From Methylohalomonas sp034521715 (GTDB lineage Bacteria; Pseudomonadota; Gammaproteobacteria; Methylohalomonadales; Methylohalomonadaceae), in assembly GCA_034521715.1 (NCBI GenBank), contig JAXHLY010000008.1, positions 77,939 through 141,938 of the forward strand: 64,000 bases of DNA, given 5' to 3'. The notes under the pieces are model-generated. The model ran no database searches and had not been told where the DNA came from. It was given only the letters and a program-made list of their open reading frames with translations. A program made the position numbers and the translations under genes. This document shows positions 27,880 to 38,736 of the stretch, one piece after another. The first letter of the stretch is position 1. Each line of letters starts with the position of its first letter.

Positions 27880-28758
27880 ATGGCAGCCAAGAAGAGAGGA
27901 CTAGGCCGGGGACTCGATGCCCTCATCGCTGGCCGCAACCCGGAAGAATTGCTGAGCGAACGCCAGCAAAGCGGTGACGCTCTCCGTAATCTGCCGGTTG
28001 ATCTGATTCAGCGCGGCCGTTATCAGCCGCGTATCGAGATCAATGCCGAGCGTCTGCAGGAACTGGCCGACTCGATCAGGGCCCAGGGTGTGGTGCAGCC
28101 CATTGTCGTCCGGCCGATTGAAGGCGGCCGCTACGAGATCATTGCCGGCGAGCGCCGCTGGCGGGCATCGCAGCAGGCCGGCCTGCACGATATACCGGCA
28201 GTGGTCCGTGACGTGCCGGACCAGGCAGCGATGTGCCTGGGCCTTATCGAGAATATCCAGCGCGAGAATCTGAATCCGATCGAGGAAGCCCGGGCACTTG
28301 AAAGATTGTTGCAGGAATTCGAGATGACCCATGAAGGCGTCGCCGACGCAGTTGGCCGTTCCCGTGCCGCGGTCAGCAATCTGCTGCGGTTGCTGGAGCT
28401 GCGCCCGGAAGTCCGCGAAATGGTGGAGAAAGGCGACCTGGAGATGGGTCATGCCCGGGCCCTGCTGGGGCTGGGCAAGGACCGGCAGCTGGAGGCGGCG
28501 CGCAAGGTCGTCAGCCGCGGCCTGTCGGTACGCGCGACCGAGCAACTGGTGCGCCAGGGCAACAGCGGTTCCGGACCGTCGGCCAAAAAGACCGCAGGCA
28601 AACGCCGTGATCCCAATATCACCAACCTGGAGCAGGATTTGTCCGAACGACTGGGGGCGGCGGTCAGCATCAAGCACGAGAAGAACGGCAGGGGCGCACT
28701 CAGTATCCGCTACAGCTCACTGGATGAACTTGACGGAATTATTTCGAGAATCAAGTAA
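27880..28758 (+). CDS. parB: Chromosome partitioning protein ParB (Spo0J)
   Basis: A 292-residue ParB. The N-terminal KKRGLGRGLDALI motif is the ParA-interacting peptide. The ParB/sulfiredoxin CTPase region includes GRYQPR, EIIAGERRWRA and LIENIQRENLNPIEEA; the helix-turn-helix lies near VADAVGRSRAAVSNLLRLL; the C-terminal dimer domain ends SLDELDGIISRIK. It binds parS sites and loads the partition complex. Start ATG 27880 follows a weak purine-rich stretch. No parS (TGTTTCACGTGAAACA-like) was noticed in the window. Confidence 0.95.
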   Translation: MAAKKRGLGRGLDALIAGRNPEELLSERQQSGDALRNLPVDLIQRGRYQPRIEINAERLQELADSIRAQGVVQPIVVRPIEGGRYEIIAGERRWRASQQAGLHDIPAVVRDVPDQAAMCLGLIENIQRENLNPIEEARALERLLQEFEMTHEGVADAVGRSRAAVSNLLRLLELRPEVREMVEKGDLEMGHARALLGLGKDRQLEAARKVVSRGLSVRATEQLVRQGNSGSGPSAKKTAGKRRDPNITNLEQDLSERLGAAVSIKHEKNGRGALSIRYSSLDELDGIISRIK

Positions 28759-28802
28759 CCGTATGTCATTACTTGGCTTTTCCGGCGATCACCGGGAAGC
28801 GA

Positions 28803-28831
28803 TTGATTCACCACGCCGACCTAATTATACT
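28803..28831 (+). promoter_or_regulatory. Predicted sigma70 promoter of the atp operon
   Basis: TTGATT at 28803-28808 and TATACT at 28826-28831 are separated by exactly 17 bases, in the 166-base gap between parB and atpI, about 95 bases ahead of the atpI GTG. Position and spacing suit the main promoter of the ATP synthase operon. Sequence-based only. Confidence 0.55.
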
Positions 28832-28924
28832 CTCGCACCTTAACTGGCCCATGACCGCCGGCACAGTATGGCTGTGTCTGCGGTTTTGTAACGCCGGAAC
28901 TGGCGGCCGGCTGCCGAGACATCG

Positions 28925-29317
28925 GTGATTGAACAACAGAATGATTATTCCAAGAGCCGGGCCGCCGCTTACAGGATGTTGGCTGTCGAGGCCGGGGTTA
29001 CTGCAGCGCTTGCACTGGTACTGTTTCTGACAGTCGGCGGCGTGACAGCCCGCTCTTCGTTACTGGGCGGTTTGACCTTTATCCTGCCTAACGCACTGTT
29101 CGTCAGGTATGTATTCAGGCAATCCGCAGCGGTTTCAGCGTCAACCGCGGTACGCTGGTTGTATGTGGGTGAAGCGATAAAGCTTGCAACGACCATATTG
29201 ATGTTCGCGGCCTGCTTCATGTGGATCAAGCCACTTTCCGTCGGGGTGTATCTGGGTACCTTTGCAGGGATGATTGTGGTGAACATGGCGGGCAATGCGT
29301 ATTTGACCAAGTCGTAA
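28925..29317 (+). CDS. atpI: ATP synthase protein I (AtpI)
   Basis: A 130-residue membrane protein with four hydrophobic segments, starting with GTG 28925. It sits first in the atp operon, as AtpI does. It is a non-structural factor linked to c-ring assembly and magnesium supply, not part of the finished enzyme. The sequence has the RMLAVEAGVTAALAL and GGLTFILPNALFVRYVF segments typical of gammaproteobacterial AtpI. Confidence 0.87.
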   Translation: MIEQQNDYSKSRAAAYRMLAVEAGVTAALALVLFLTVGGVTARSSLLGGLTFILPNALFVRYVFRQSAAVSASTAVRWLYVGEAIKLATTILMFAACFMWIKPLSVGVYLGTFAGMIVVNMAGNAYLTKS

Positions 29318-29345
29318 GAAAAAACGACGGACAGGAAAGAATTGC

Positions 29346-30248
29346 ATGGCATCTGAAGGCATAACATCAACAGGTTATATTCAGCACCATATTCAGAATC
29401 TGGTCTACGGCAAACTGCCCGAAGGCTATGAACGCTATGATGGTCATGTCCTTGAAGAGGCAACCTGGACCTTCGCTCGTACTGCCAATGAAGCCAAGGA
29501 GATGGGTTTCATGGCCGTCAATGTCGACACCATGGGCTGGTCCGTTGTTACGGGATTAGTATTTATCGGCATTTTTTACTGGGGCGTGAAGCATACCCAT
29601 GCCGGTATTCCGCGCGGTGCTCTCAACTTTATCGAAATGCTGGTCGAGTTTGTCGATAACTCGGTCAAGGAATCCTTCCATTCACACAGCAAGCTCATCG
29701 CCCCATTGGCGCTGACCATTTTCTGCTGGATCTTTTTGATGAATCTGATGGATCTGGTTCCGATCGACTGGTTGCCATACAGCGCCCAGTTGATTGGCGA
29801 ACATGCCCTGGGCATGGATCCGCATCATGTCTATTTCAAGGTTGTGCCGACGACTGATCCGAATATCACCTTTGGCCTGTCTCTTTCGGTTTTTGCACTG
29901 ATCATTTTTTACAGTATCAAGATGAAGGGTATTACCGGCTTCATAGGTGAACTGGCATTACAGCCGTTTTCAGCAAAAAACAAGTTTGTACAGGCGCTTT
30001 TCGTGCCCTTCAATCTGATTCTGGAGGGTGTGAGTCTGCTGGCCAAGCCCGTTTCACTGGCGCTGCGACTCTTCGGTAATCTGTATGCTGCGGAACTGAT
30101 ATTCATTCTGATCGCAATGCTGGGTTTATGGCAGCTACCTGCGCATTTTGTCTGGGCAGTATTTCATATACTGGTGATACCGCTGCAGGCATATATCTTC
30201 ATGATGTTGACGATTGTCTATCTGGCGATGGCAGCCGAACATCACTAA
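29346..30248 (+). CDS. atpB: F0F1 ATP synthase subunit a
   Basis: A 300-residue membrane subunit forming the proton half-channels with the c-ring. The stretch LALRLFGNLYAAELIFILIA holds the essential arginine, and the C-terminal helix has FHILVIPLQAYIFMMLTIVYL. The N-terminal 60 residues are long and hydrophilic, as in related gammaproteobacteria. ATG 29346 follows AGGAAAG. Confidence 0.96.
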   Translation: MASEGITSTGYIQHHIQNLVYGKLPEGYERYDGHVLEEATWTFARTANEAKEMGFMAVNVDTMGWSVVTGLVFIGIFYWGVKHTHAGIPRGALNFIEMLVEFVDNSVKESFHSHSKLIAPLALTIFCWIFLMNLMDLVPIDWLPYSAQLIGEHALGMDPHHVYFKVVPTTDPNITFGLSLSVFALIIFYSIKMKGITGFIGELALQPFSAKNKFVQALFVPFNLILEGVSLLAKPVSLALRLFGNLYAAELIFILIAMLGLWQLPAHFVWAVFHILVIPLQAYIFMMLTIVYLAMAAEHH

Positions 30249-30289
30249 ACAGTTTGTTTAAGTTAACGTAATTTACGTCGGAGGAAACA

Positions 30290-30556
30290 ATGGAAAGCAT
30301 CTTGGCATTCACTGCACTGGGCGTTCTGCTTATCCTGGGCATGGGCGCGTTCGGTACCGCCATAGGGTTTGGTGTACTTGGCGGGAAATTTCTTGAAGGT
30401 GCTGCACGTCAGCCCGAACTGGCCGGCATGCTACAGGGGAAGATGTTCCTGGTGGCTGGTCTGGTCGACGCCGTGACCATGATCGGTATTGGCATTGGTA
30501 TGTGGTTTACCTTTGCCAATCCCTACATCGAGGCGCTTAAAGCGGCTACGGGCTAA
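30290..30556 (+). CDS. atpE: F0F1 ATP synthase subunit c
   Basis: An 88-residue hairpin of two helices joined by the polar loop ARQPE (residues 39-43). The ion-carrying acid is Asp60 in LVAGLVDAVTMIG. The Gln/Glu/Ser-Thr set needed for sodium binding is absent, so proton coupling is expected. A strong GGAGG precedes ATG 30290, in line with the high copy number of subunit c. Confidence 0.96.
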   Translation: MESILAFTALGVLLILGMGAFGTAIGFGVLGGKFLEGAARQPELAGMLQGKMFLVAGLVDAVTMIGIGIGMWFTFANPYIEALKAATG

Positions 30557-30606
30557 TCAACGGTTAATAACTTGTCACCGACAAATATCATCCGAGGGAT
30601 ATTGCC

Positions 30607-31077
30607 GTGAATTTCAATTTGACCCTGATCGGACAGAGCATCGCTTTCGCCATATTCGTATGGTTCACGATGAAATTCGTGTGGCCCATGTTGATGAACA
30701 AGATGGCGGAGCGCGAAAAGAAGATTGCCGATGGACTTGCTGCCGCTGAAGAAGGCCAGCAGAAATTCGAACAGGCAGAGAAGCGTTATGAAGAGCTGGT
30801 CGCCGAGGGTAAACAGCAGGCTTCCGATATTATCGCCCAGGCCGGTAAACGGGGCGATGAACTGGTCGAGGAGTCCAAGCAGACCGCCAAGGATGAAGCA
30901 GAACGTATCAAACATGCAGCTCAGGCTGATATCGAGCATGAATTTACCCAGGCCCGTGAGCAGCTCAAGCATGAGGTGTCCAAGCTGGCGATTATCGGGG
31001 CCGAGCAGATTCTGATGCGTGAAGTGGATCAGAAGGCTCACAACGACATTCTTGACAAGATCTGCGCCAAACTCTGA
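30607..31077 (+). CDS. atpF: F0F1 ATP synthase subunit b
   Basis: A 156-residue peripheral stalk subunit with one N-terminal membrane helix (NLTLIGQSIAFAIFVWFTMK) and a long charged coiled coil to the end. Length matches E. coli AtpF. The start is GTG 30607 (GTGAATTTC), preceded by GAGGGA. Confidence 0.95.
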   Translation: MNFNLTLIGQSIAFAIFVWFTMKFVWPMLMNKMAEREKKIADGLAAAEEGQQKFEQAEKRYEELVAEGKQQASDIIAQAGKRGDELVEESKQTAKDEAERIKHAAQADIEHEFTQAREQLKHEVSKLAIIGAEQILMREVDQKAHNDILDKICAKL

Positions 31078-31090
31078 GGGACGCTGAGGT

Positions 31091-31627
31091 ATGCTGGAAA
31101 AAACCACTATTGCACGTCCCTATGCCGAAGCGGCGTTTGAGCAGGCACAGGACGAGGGTACGCTCAAGGCATGGTCGGAATTTCTGTCCGTCCTCGCCGC
31201 CGTGGTATCAGATGAACAGGTGGAAGTCCTGCTTGATAATCCCCATGTCACTGGTGAGCAGCTCATGCAGATCATCACCAGTGTCACGAGTGGCAATGAC
31301 CTGAGCAAAACCCAGTCCAATTTCCTGCACATTCTTGTTGATGCCGAGCGGCTGCAGTTTGCGCCGCAGATGGCAGAGCTGTTCGAGATGCGGCGCCTGG
31401 ATGTTGAGGGGCTGGCAAACGTGGAAGTGGTCTCGGCCTACCCGCTGGATGATACACAGCGCCAGCGAATCACGGAGATTATGGCCAAGCGCCTCAATCG
31501 CAAGATTGAACTGAACGAGTCTACCAATAAAGACTTGATCGGCGGCGCTATCATCCGTAACGGTGATTCCGTTATTGATGCCTCTCTCCGCGGCCAACTG
31601 GAAGAGCTGCGTAGCGAGCTCGCATGA
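31091..31627 (+). CDS. atpH: F0F1 ATP synthase subunit delta
   Basis: A 178-residue stalk protein linking F1 to the b dimer. The opening TTIARPYAEAAFEQAQ is the family's N-terminal motif and the C-terminal section LNRKIELNESTNKDLIGGAI followed by RNGDSVIDASLRGQL is highly conserved. Thirteen bases after atpF, ahead of atpA. Confidence 0.95.
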   Translation: MLEKTTIARPYAEAAFEQAQDEGTLKAWSEFLSVLAAVVSDEQVEVLLDNPHVTGEQLMQIITSVTSGNDLSKTQSNFLHILVDAERLQFAPQMAELFEMRRLDVEGLANVEVVSAYPLDDTQRQRITEIMAKRLNRKIELNESTNKDLIGGAIIRNGDSVIDASLRGQLEELRSELA

Positions 31628-31700
31628 GGATGGATACAAGCGCAGGCCGGAATGAATTCATAAGCGGTCCAACCGCCGTTAGAGTCGACGAGGAATAACG

Positions 31701-33242
31701 ATGCAAATCAGTGCAACCGAGATCAGCGATCTGATCAAAAAGAAGATCCAGCAACTGGATCTGGAAACAGAGGCGCGTACCGAAGGCACGGTGGTCAGCC
31801 TGAGTGACGGCATCGCCCGTCTGCATGGACTGAGTGACGCCATGCAGGGCGAGATGATCGAATTCCCCGGCAATACTTACGGACTCGCGCTGAACCTGGA
31901 ACGCGATTCAGTCGGTGCCGTTATTCTGGGCACGTATGACCATATCAGTGAGGGAGATACGGTCAAATGCACCAAACGTATTCTGGAAGTACCGGTTGGT
32001 GAAGGCCTGCTGGGACGGGTTGTGAATGCGCTGGGTGAGCCGATAGATGGCCGGGGTCCGATCGAGTCAGAGGAAAGCTCTCCGATCGAGAAGATCGCGC
32101 CGGGCGTTATCTGGCGCCAGTCCGTTGACCAGCCCGTGCAGAGTGGTCTTAAGTCCATTGACTCCATGGTGCCGGTCGGCCGCGGTCAGCGTGAGCTGAT
32201 CATCGGCGATCGTCAGACCGGTAAGTCTGCAGTGGCGATTGATACGATCATTAACCAGAAAGGCACCGGCATTAAATGTATCTACGTTGCCATCGGCCAG
32301 AAGGCCTCTTCCATTAATAACGTGGTCCGCAAGCTGGAAGAGCATGGTGCGCTGGAACACACCATCGTAGTGGCTGCCAGTGCCTCCCAGTCGGCTGCCA
32401 TGCAGTATATTTCCGCCTATTCCGGCTGCGCCATGGGCGAGTATTTCCGGGACCGGGGCGAGGATGCCCTGATTATTTATGATGACCTCACCAAGCAGGC
32501 ATGGGCCTATCGCCAGGTTTCCCTGCTGCTACGCCGGCCACCGGGCCGCGAGGCCTATCCGGGTGACGTGTTCTATCTGCATTCGCGCCTGCTGGAACGG
32601 GCCGCGCGGGTCAGTGCCGAGTATGTTGAAAGAGAAACCGATGGCAAGGTCAAGGGCAAGACCGGTTCACTGACGGCGTTGCCGATCATCGAAACCCAGG
32701 CCGGTGACGTGTCCGCCTTCGTGCCGACCAACGTGATTTCCATTACCGACGGCCAGATTTACCTGGAAACAGATCTGTTCAACTCCGGCTTCCGTCCAGC
32801 CATTAATGCCGGCCTGTCGGTCTCCCGTGTCGGCGGCGCCGCCCAGACCAAGATCATCAAGAAGCTCGGTGGCGGTGTGCGCCTGGCGCTGGCCCAGTAC
32901 CGCGAACTGGCGGCCTTTGCCCAGTTTGCCTCCGACCTTGATGAGACGACCCGCAAGCAGCTCGAGCGTGGCCAGCGTGTCATGGAACTGATGAAACAGA
33001 ATCAGTACTCGCCGCTCAGCGTGGCCGAAATGGCGGTCAGTCTGTATTCAGCGGAGAAGGGTTATCTGGACGAAATCGAGCTGAACAAGATCGGTGATTT
33101 CGAAGCTGCACTGCATGGTTACATGAAGAGCGAGCAGGCCGATCTCATGAAAGAGATCAATGAAAACGGCGATTACGACGACGATATTGACGCGAAACTC
33201 AAGGAATGCCTTGAAGACTTCAAGAAGAACAATACCTGGTAA
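31701..33242 (+). CDS. atpA: F0F1 ATP synthase subunit alpha
   Basis: A complete 513-residue alpha subunit, the non-catalytic nucleotide-binding chain of F1. The P-loop GDRQTGKSA and the segment YDDLTKQAWAYRQVSLLLRR are present. No frameshift, in contrast with atpD. A ribosome binding site GAGGAA lies just before ATG 31701. Confidence 0.97.
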   Translation: MQISATEISDLIKKKIQQLDLETEARTEGTVVSLSDGIARLHGLSDAMQGEMIEFPGNTYGLALNLERDSVGAVILGTYDHISEGDTVKCTKRILEVPVGEGLLGRVVNALGEPIDGRGPIESEESSPIEKIAPGVIWRQSVDQPVQSGLKSIDSMVPVGRGQRELIIGDRQTGKSAVAIDTIINQKGTGIKCIYVAIGQKASSINNVVRKLEEHGALEHTIVVAASASQSAAMQYISAYSGCAMGEYFRDRGEDALIIYDDLTKQAWAYRQVSLLLRRPPGREAYPGDVFYLHSRLLERAARVSAEYVERETDGKVKGKTGSLTALPIIETQAGDVSAFVPTNVISITDGQIYLETDLFNSGFRPAINAGLSVSRVGGAAQTKIIKKLGGGVRLALAQYRELAAFAQFASDLDETTRKQLERGQRVMELMKQNQYSPLSVAEMAVSLYSAEKGYLDEIELNKIGDFEAALHGYMKSEQADLMKEINENGDYDDDIDAKLKECLEDFKKNNTW

Positions 33243-33319
33243 TTCGTGAATCGTTGTTCGTGAAACGTGAATCGACGTTAATTTTTTGCTTTAAATGAAC
33301 AAGCTGACAGGAAACTGAA

Positions 33320-34201
33320 ATGGCGGCAGGAAAAGAAATCCGGACCAAGATCTCCAGCGTCAAGAATACGCAAAAGATCACCAAGGCCATGGAAATGGTC
33401 GCTGCCAGCAAGATGCGCAAGGCGCAGGAGCGCATGCAGGCGGCCCGCCCCTATGCAGAGAAGATTCGTAACGTCATTGCGCACCTGGCCCAGGCAAATC
33501 CGGAATATCAGCATACCTATCTGAATGAGCGTGAAGAGATCAAGCGGGTGGGTTTGATAATCATTACAACCGATCGCGGCCTTTGCGGTGGTCTGAATGC
33601 CAACCTGTTCCGTGAAGTCCTGCGACAGATGCGGGCCTGGCAGAAGGAAGAAGGCAAGGAACTTGATCTGTCGATTATCGGCAACAAGGGTATAGCCTAC
33701 TTCAAGCGTATCGGTGGCAACATCGTGGCACAAACCAGTGGTTTGGGAGATGCGCCGGCGCTGGATGACCTGATCGGAACTGTCAGGGTAATGCTGAATG
33801 CCTATGAAGAAGGCACGATTGATGAGCTGCATCTGGTTTATAACGAGTTTGTAAATTCGATGACCCAGAGAGCGAAGCTCGAAAAACTGCTACCGGTCGA
33901 TGCCGCCGTCGATGAGCAGGATGAGCAGAAGGAATTGCAGCATCACTGGGATTATATCTACGAACCCGATGCCGAAGAGGTCCTTGACGAACTGCTGATG
34001 CGCTATATCGAATCCCTGGTTTATCAAAGCATGGTGGAAAATATTGCCTGCGAACAGGCAGCGCGCATGGTGGCCATGAAGAGCGCTTCTGATAATGCCG
34101 GCAAGCTCATTGATGATCTCGAGCTTATTTATAACAAGGCACGGCAGGCGGCGATCACCCAGGAGTTGTCGGAGATCGTCAGCGGGGCCGCGGCAACCTG
34201 A
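33320..34201 (+). CDS. atpG: F0F1 ATP synthase subunit gamma
   Basis: A 293-residue rotor shaft. The N-terminal helix begins GKEIRTKISSVKNTQKITKA, and ITTDRGLCGGLNANLFR and the C-terminal segment MKSASDNAGKLIDDLELIYN are family signatures. The gap ahead of it holds short repeats of CGTGAA; the 156-base gap after it shows no feature I can name. Confidence 0.96.
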   Translation: MAAGKEIRTKISSVKNTQKITKAMEMVAASKMRKAQERMQAARPYAEKIRNVIAHLAQANPEYQHTYLNEREEIKRVGLIIITTDRGLCGGLNANLFREVLRQMRAWQKEEGKELDLSIIGNKGIAYFKRIGGNIVAQTSGLGDAPALDDLIGTVRVMLNAYEEGTIDELHLVYNEFVNSMTQRAKLEKLLPVDAAVDEQDEQKELQHHWDYIYEPDAEEVLDELLMRYIESLVYQSMVENIACEQAARMVAMKSASDNAGKLIDDLELIYNKARQAAITQELSEIVSGAAAT

Positions 34202-34357
34202 TGGGATTGAGAACACTCACTTTGTGTGAAAGTGGGGGACGAAGACGATTTAACAGTTCATGCTTGGCGCTTTGCAGGAGTATTCGGGCTCATGTCCTGA
34301 AGGTGAATATAAAGCATGAACAAATACGAAATTTGACTTTGCATTGAGGATAGGCAC

Positions 34358-35737
<1,380 letters not shown>

Positions 35738-35755
35738 CCGCACAGGACGAGAACA

Positions 35756-36184
35756 GTGGCCGAAACCATCAAAGTCGATATCGTCAGCGCCGAAAAGTCG
35801 ATTTATTCCGGCGAAGCCGCCATGGTCTTCGCTCCTGCCAGCCAGGGCGAAGTCGGTATTGCACCCGGCCACTCGGCCCTGTTGACCAAGCTGGGGCCGG
35901 GTGAAGTGCGTTTGCGACTGCCGGACGGCAAGGAAGACGCCTATTACGTCTCCGGCGGCATTCTTGAAGTCCAGCCCTATATCATCACCGTATTGTCGGA
36001 TACGGCGCTGCGCGCTCACGATATTGATGAAGCTGCTGCGCTCAAGGCCAAGGAGGAAGCCGAGAAGGCACTGCATGACAAGGAAAGCGAGATTGACTAT
36101 GGTGCTGCCCAGGCGGCGCTTGCCGAGGCCGTCGCCCAGATTGAAACCCTTCGCAGAATGCGCAATCGCGCCGGCCGCGGTTAA
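35756..36184 (+). CDS. atpC: F0F1 ATP synthase subunit epsilon
   Basis: A 142-residue subunit starting with GTG 35756. The N-terminal beta sandwich carries VSAEKSIYSGEAAMVFAPAS and GEVGIAPGHSALLTKLGPGE; the C-terminal helical hairpin could inhibit ATP hydrolysis. Last gene of the atp operon. The 215 bases before glmU show no clear terminator, so some read-through is possible. Confidence 0.95.
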   Translation: MAETIKVDIVSAEKSIYSGEAAMVFAPASQGEVGIAPGHSALLTKLGPGEVRLRLPDGKEDAYYVSGGILEVQPYIITVLSDTALRAHDIDEAAALKAKEEAEKALHDKESEIDYGAAQAALAEAVAQIETLRRMRNRAGRG

Positions 36185-36399
36185 ACTGGCCTGAGATTTT
36201 CCTGTGATGACATGCCATGCCCGGAGTCTCCGGCTGTGGTACTGTCCGAATCAGTTACGCTGTCTCCCGGATCGGGCCCAGACATGGATTCCGTAACCGT
36301 TCCCGCCGATAATGGTATCCGCCGTCACGTTTGCTGGTTTCCCGGCGGTCTGTCATTACGCCAGCGGACCATTTTTGATATCCGGCCGGAGATTACTGC

Positions 36400-37764
36400 A
36401 TGGGCTTGAGCATCGTCATACTTGCCGCGGGCCAGGGTACACGCATGCGTTCGCGCTGGCCCAAGGTCCTGCACAGGGTCGCCGGCCGTACCCTGCTGGA
36501 ACATGTTTACCAGACCGCATCCTCCCTGCAGCATGATTCGCTGATTATCATCTATGGCCATGGTGGCAGTCAGGTGCCGGAGGCGCTCGCGCATGTGGAT
36601 GCCGAATGGATCGAGCAGACCGAGCAGCTGGGCACCGGTCATGCCGTTGCCCAGGCTTTGCCACGAATAGACGATAACGACGATGTCCTGCTTCTCAATG
36701 GTGATGTCCCGCTGGTCTGTGCCGGAACGCTGGAGCGGCTGACAGCGGCAGCCCGTGACAGCGGTTTTGCCCTGCTGACGGCAATACTGGACGACCCGGG
36801 CGGATACGGGCGTATTGTTCGCGACGGCTCTGGAAAAGTTGTGCGCATTGTCGAGGAAAAGGATGCCTCCATGGATGAACGCGCCATCCGGGAGATCAAT
36901 ACCGGCATGATGGTTGTGCGCGGTGCATTACTGAAGCGCTGGATCGAAGCGCTGGATAAGGGTAACAGGCAGGGTGAATACTATCTGACCGATATTGTCG
37001 CCATGGCTGTCCGCGAGCACGTAAACATCGAATGTATCCAGCCGCACAGCCTGAACGAGATCATGGGCATTAATGATCGCGTCCAGCTTGCCCGGGTCGA
37101 GAATACCTACCGGCAGATGCAGGCCGAGCAGCTTATGCAGGACGGCGTCACCCTGGTGGATCCCGCCCGTTTCGATCTGCGCGGCACATTAAAAGCAGGG
37201 ATGGATACGGTTATCGATGTCAATGTCATTATCGAAGGCGAGGTCAGTCTCGGTGATGATGTACGCATTGGCGCCAACTGTGTGTTGCGCGATGTAGCTG
37301 TCGGGGATAATGCAGAAATTCAGCCGAACTGCGTGATAGAGCATGCCACTATTGGCAGACAGTGCAGGATTGGCCCCTTTGCGCGTATCCGGCCGGATAC
37401 AGTGCTTGCCGATGGTGTGCATATCGGCAATTTCGTGGAGGTGAAAAAGTCCGAAATCGGTCCCGGCTCGAAAGTCAATCACCTGAGCTATATCGGCGAT
37501 ACCGAGATTGGCCGCGGTGTCAATGTCGGTGCCGGCACCATCACCTGCAATTATGACGGCGCCAGCAAACATAAAACGATCATCGAGGATGATGTCTTCA
37601 TCGGCTCGGATACCCAGCTGGTGGCCCCCGTGCGTGTCGCCGCCGGCGCGACAATTGGTGCCGGCACCACGGTGACCCGGGATGTCGAGGCCGGCACTCT
37701 TGCCATCGGCCGTGCCGAACAGCGTACGGTGAAAGGCTGGAAGCGGCCGAAGAAGGGTGGTTGA
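36400..37764 (+). CDS. glmU: Bifunctional GlcNAc-1-phosphate uridylyltransferase / glucosamine-1-phosphate acetyltransferase
   Basis: A complete 454-residue GlmU that makes UDP-GlcNAc for peptidoglycan and LPS. The N-terminal pyrophosphorylase motif is LAAGQGTRMRSRWPKVLH, with GTGHAVAQALP and NGDVPL. From about residue 250 the left-handed beta-helix repeats begin, including the acetyltransferase segment NFVEVKKSEIGPGSKVNHLS and CNYDGASKHKT. Its place after atpC is usual in gammaproteobacteria. The gene is intact. Confidence 0.96.
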   Translation: MGLSIVILAAGQGTRMRSRWPKVLHRVAGRTLLEHVYQTASSLQHDSLIIIYGHGGSQVPEALAHVDAEWIEQTEQLGTGHAVAQALPRIDDNDDVLLLNGDVPLVCAGTLERLTAAARDSGFALLTAILDDPGGYGRIVRDGSGKVVRIVEEKDASMDERAIREINTGMMVVRGALLKRWIEALDKGNRQGEYYLTDIVAMAVREHVNIECIQPHSLNEIMGINDRVQLARVENTYRQMQAEQLMQDGVTLVDPARFDLRGTLKAGMDTVIDVNVIIEGEVSLGDDVRIGANCVLRDVAVGDNAEIQPNCVIEHATIGRQCRIGPFARIRPDTVLADGVHIGNFVEVKKSEIGPGSKVNHLSYIGDTEIGRGVNVGAGTITCNYDGASKHKTIIEDDVFIGSDTQLVAPVRVAAGATIGAGTTVTRDVEAGTLAIGRAEQRTVKGWKRPKKGG

Positions 37765-37878
37765 GTGGTTAATTAGTTAACTGGTTGATTAGTGGCACAT
37801 ACTGTCGGCAGTCGCACCACGCTTGATTAACATTGCACCAATTAACCAATTAACCAATTAACTAATTAACCAGTTAAC
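37762..37878. repeat. Heptamer-type tract arranged as an inverted pair
   Basis: The left arm contains GAGTGGTTAATTAGTTAACT and GGTTGATTAG; the right arm is a run of AATTAACC units ending TAACCAGTTAACTGG, in the opposite sense. A 50-base unique spacer separates the arms. Same family and layout as 16183-16285. Confidence 0.75.
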
Positions 37879-37920
37879 TGGTCGCATATAGGCCGGAAAT
37901 AATGAGACTGCCATAACGTC

Positions 37921-38736
37921 ATGAAAGTGGGCTTTTACCAATACCGGCCGGTGTTCGGTCGCATCAGGACCAATCTCAACAAGGTGTTGAAAAAACTCGA
38001 GGGTGTCGAGGCCGATGTGATTGTGCTGCCGGAGCTGGCCTTCACGGGTTATTATTTTACGGATCGTGCTGAAACCCTGAAGCTGGCAGAGGACCCGAAG
38101 GATTCCGCGACGGTCAATGCACTGACGGAACTCTGCAGCCGTAATGACTTCCACCTCGTTACCGGATTCACCGAGCGTGATGGTGACCGGGTGTATAACA
38201 GCGGGTTACTGATTGGTCCGGATGGTGTCGAGCATACCTATCGCAAGCTGCATCTCTTTAATGAAGAAAAGTTCTGGTTCGACCCCGGCGATATCCCTTT
38301 GTCAGTACAGACCGTTCGTGGTGCCAGGATCGGCATCATGGTGTGTTTCGACTGGGTGTTCCCGGAGGTCGCGCGGACACTGGCATTGCTCGGTGCCGAG
38401 ATCATATGCCAGCCGGCCAACCTGGTGCTGGCCTACTGCCAGCAGACCATGCTGGCGCGCAGCCTGGAGAATCGGGTATTCAGCGTGACCTGCAACCGTT
38501 TCGGTGCCGACAGACGACCCCAGGGGGAACTGCGGTTTACCGGCCGCAGCCAGATCGTTGCACCCAATGGTGATCGCCTTGAAAGCGCCGCGGCACAGCG
38601 CGAGGCGCTGGTGATCGCTGATATCGATCCGGCACTGGCGCATGAAAAGCACATTACCCGATATAATGATGTCCTTGCCGATCGGCGGCCGGAATTCTAT
38701 CACCGCCTGACAGAGTTATCAGGAGACGATCAATGA
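37921..38736 (+). CDS. Carbon-nitrogen hydrolase (nitrilase superfamily)
   Basis: A 271-residue enzyme with the Glu-Lys-Cys triad: Glu in LPELAFTGY, Lys in YRKLHLF and Cys in VCFDWVFPEV. It likely hydrolyses an amide or nitrile in the cytoplasm; substrate unknown. Its stop overlaps the rraA start (ATGA), so the two are translated together, an unusual pairing for RraA. Confidence 0.88.
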   Translation: MKVGFYQYRPVFGRIRTNLNKVLKKLEGVEADVIVLPELAFTGYYFTDRAETLKLAEDPKDSATVNALTELCSRNDFHLVTGFTERDGDRVYNSGLLIGPDGVEHTYRKLHLFNEEKFWFDPGDIPLSVQTVRGARIGIMVCFDWVFPEVARTLALLGAEIICQPANLVLAYCQQTMLARSLENRVFSVTCNRFGADRRPQGELRFTGRSQIVAPNGDRLESAAAQREALVIADIDPALAHEKHITRYNDVLADRRPEFYHRLTELSGDDQ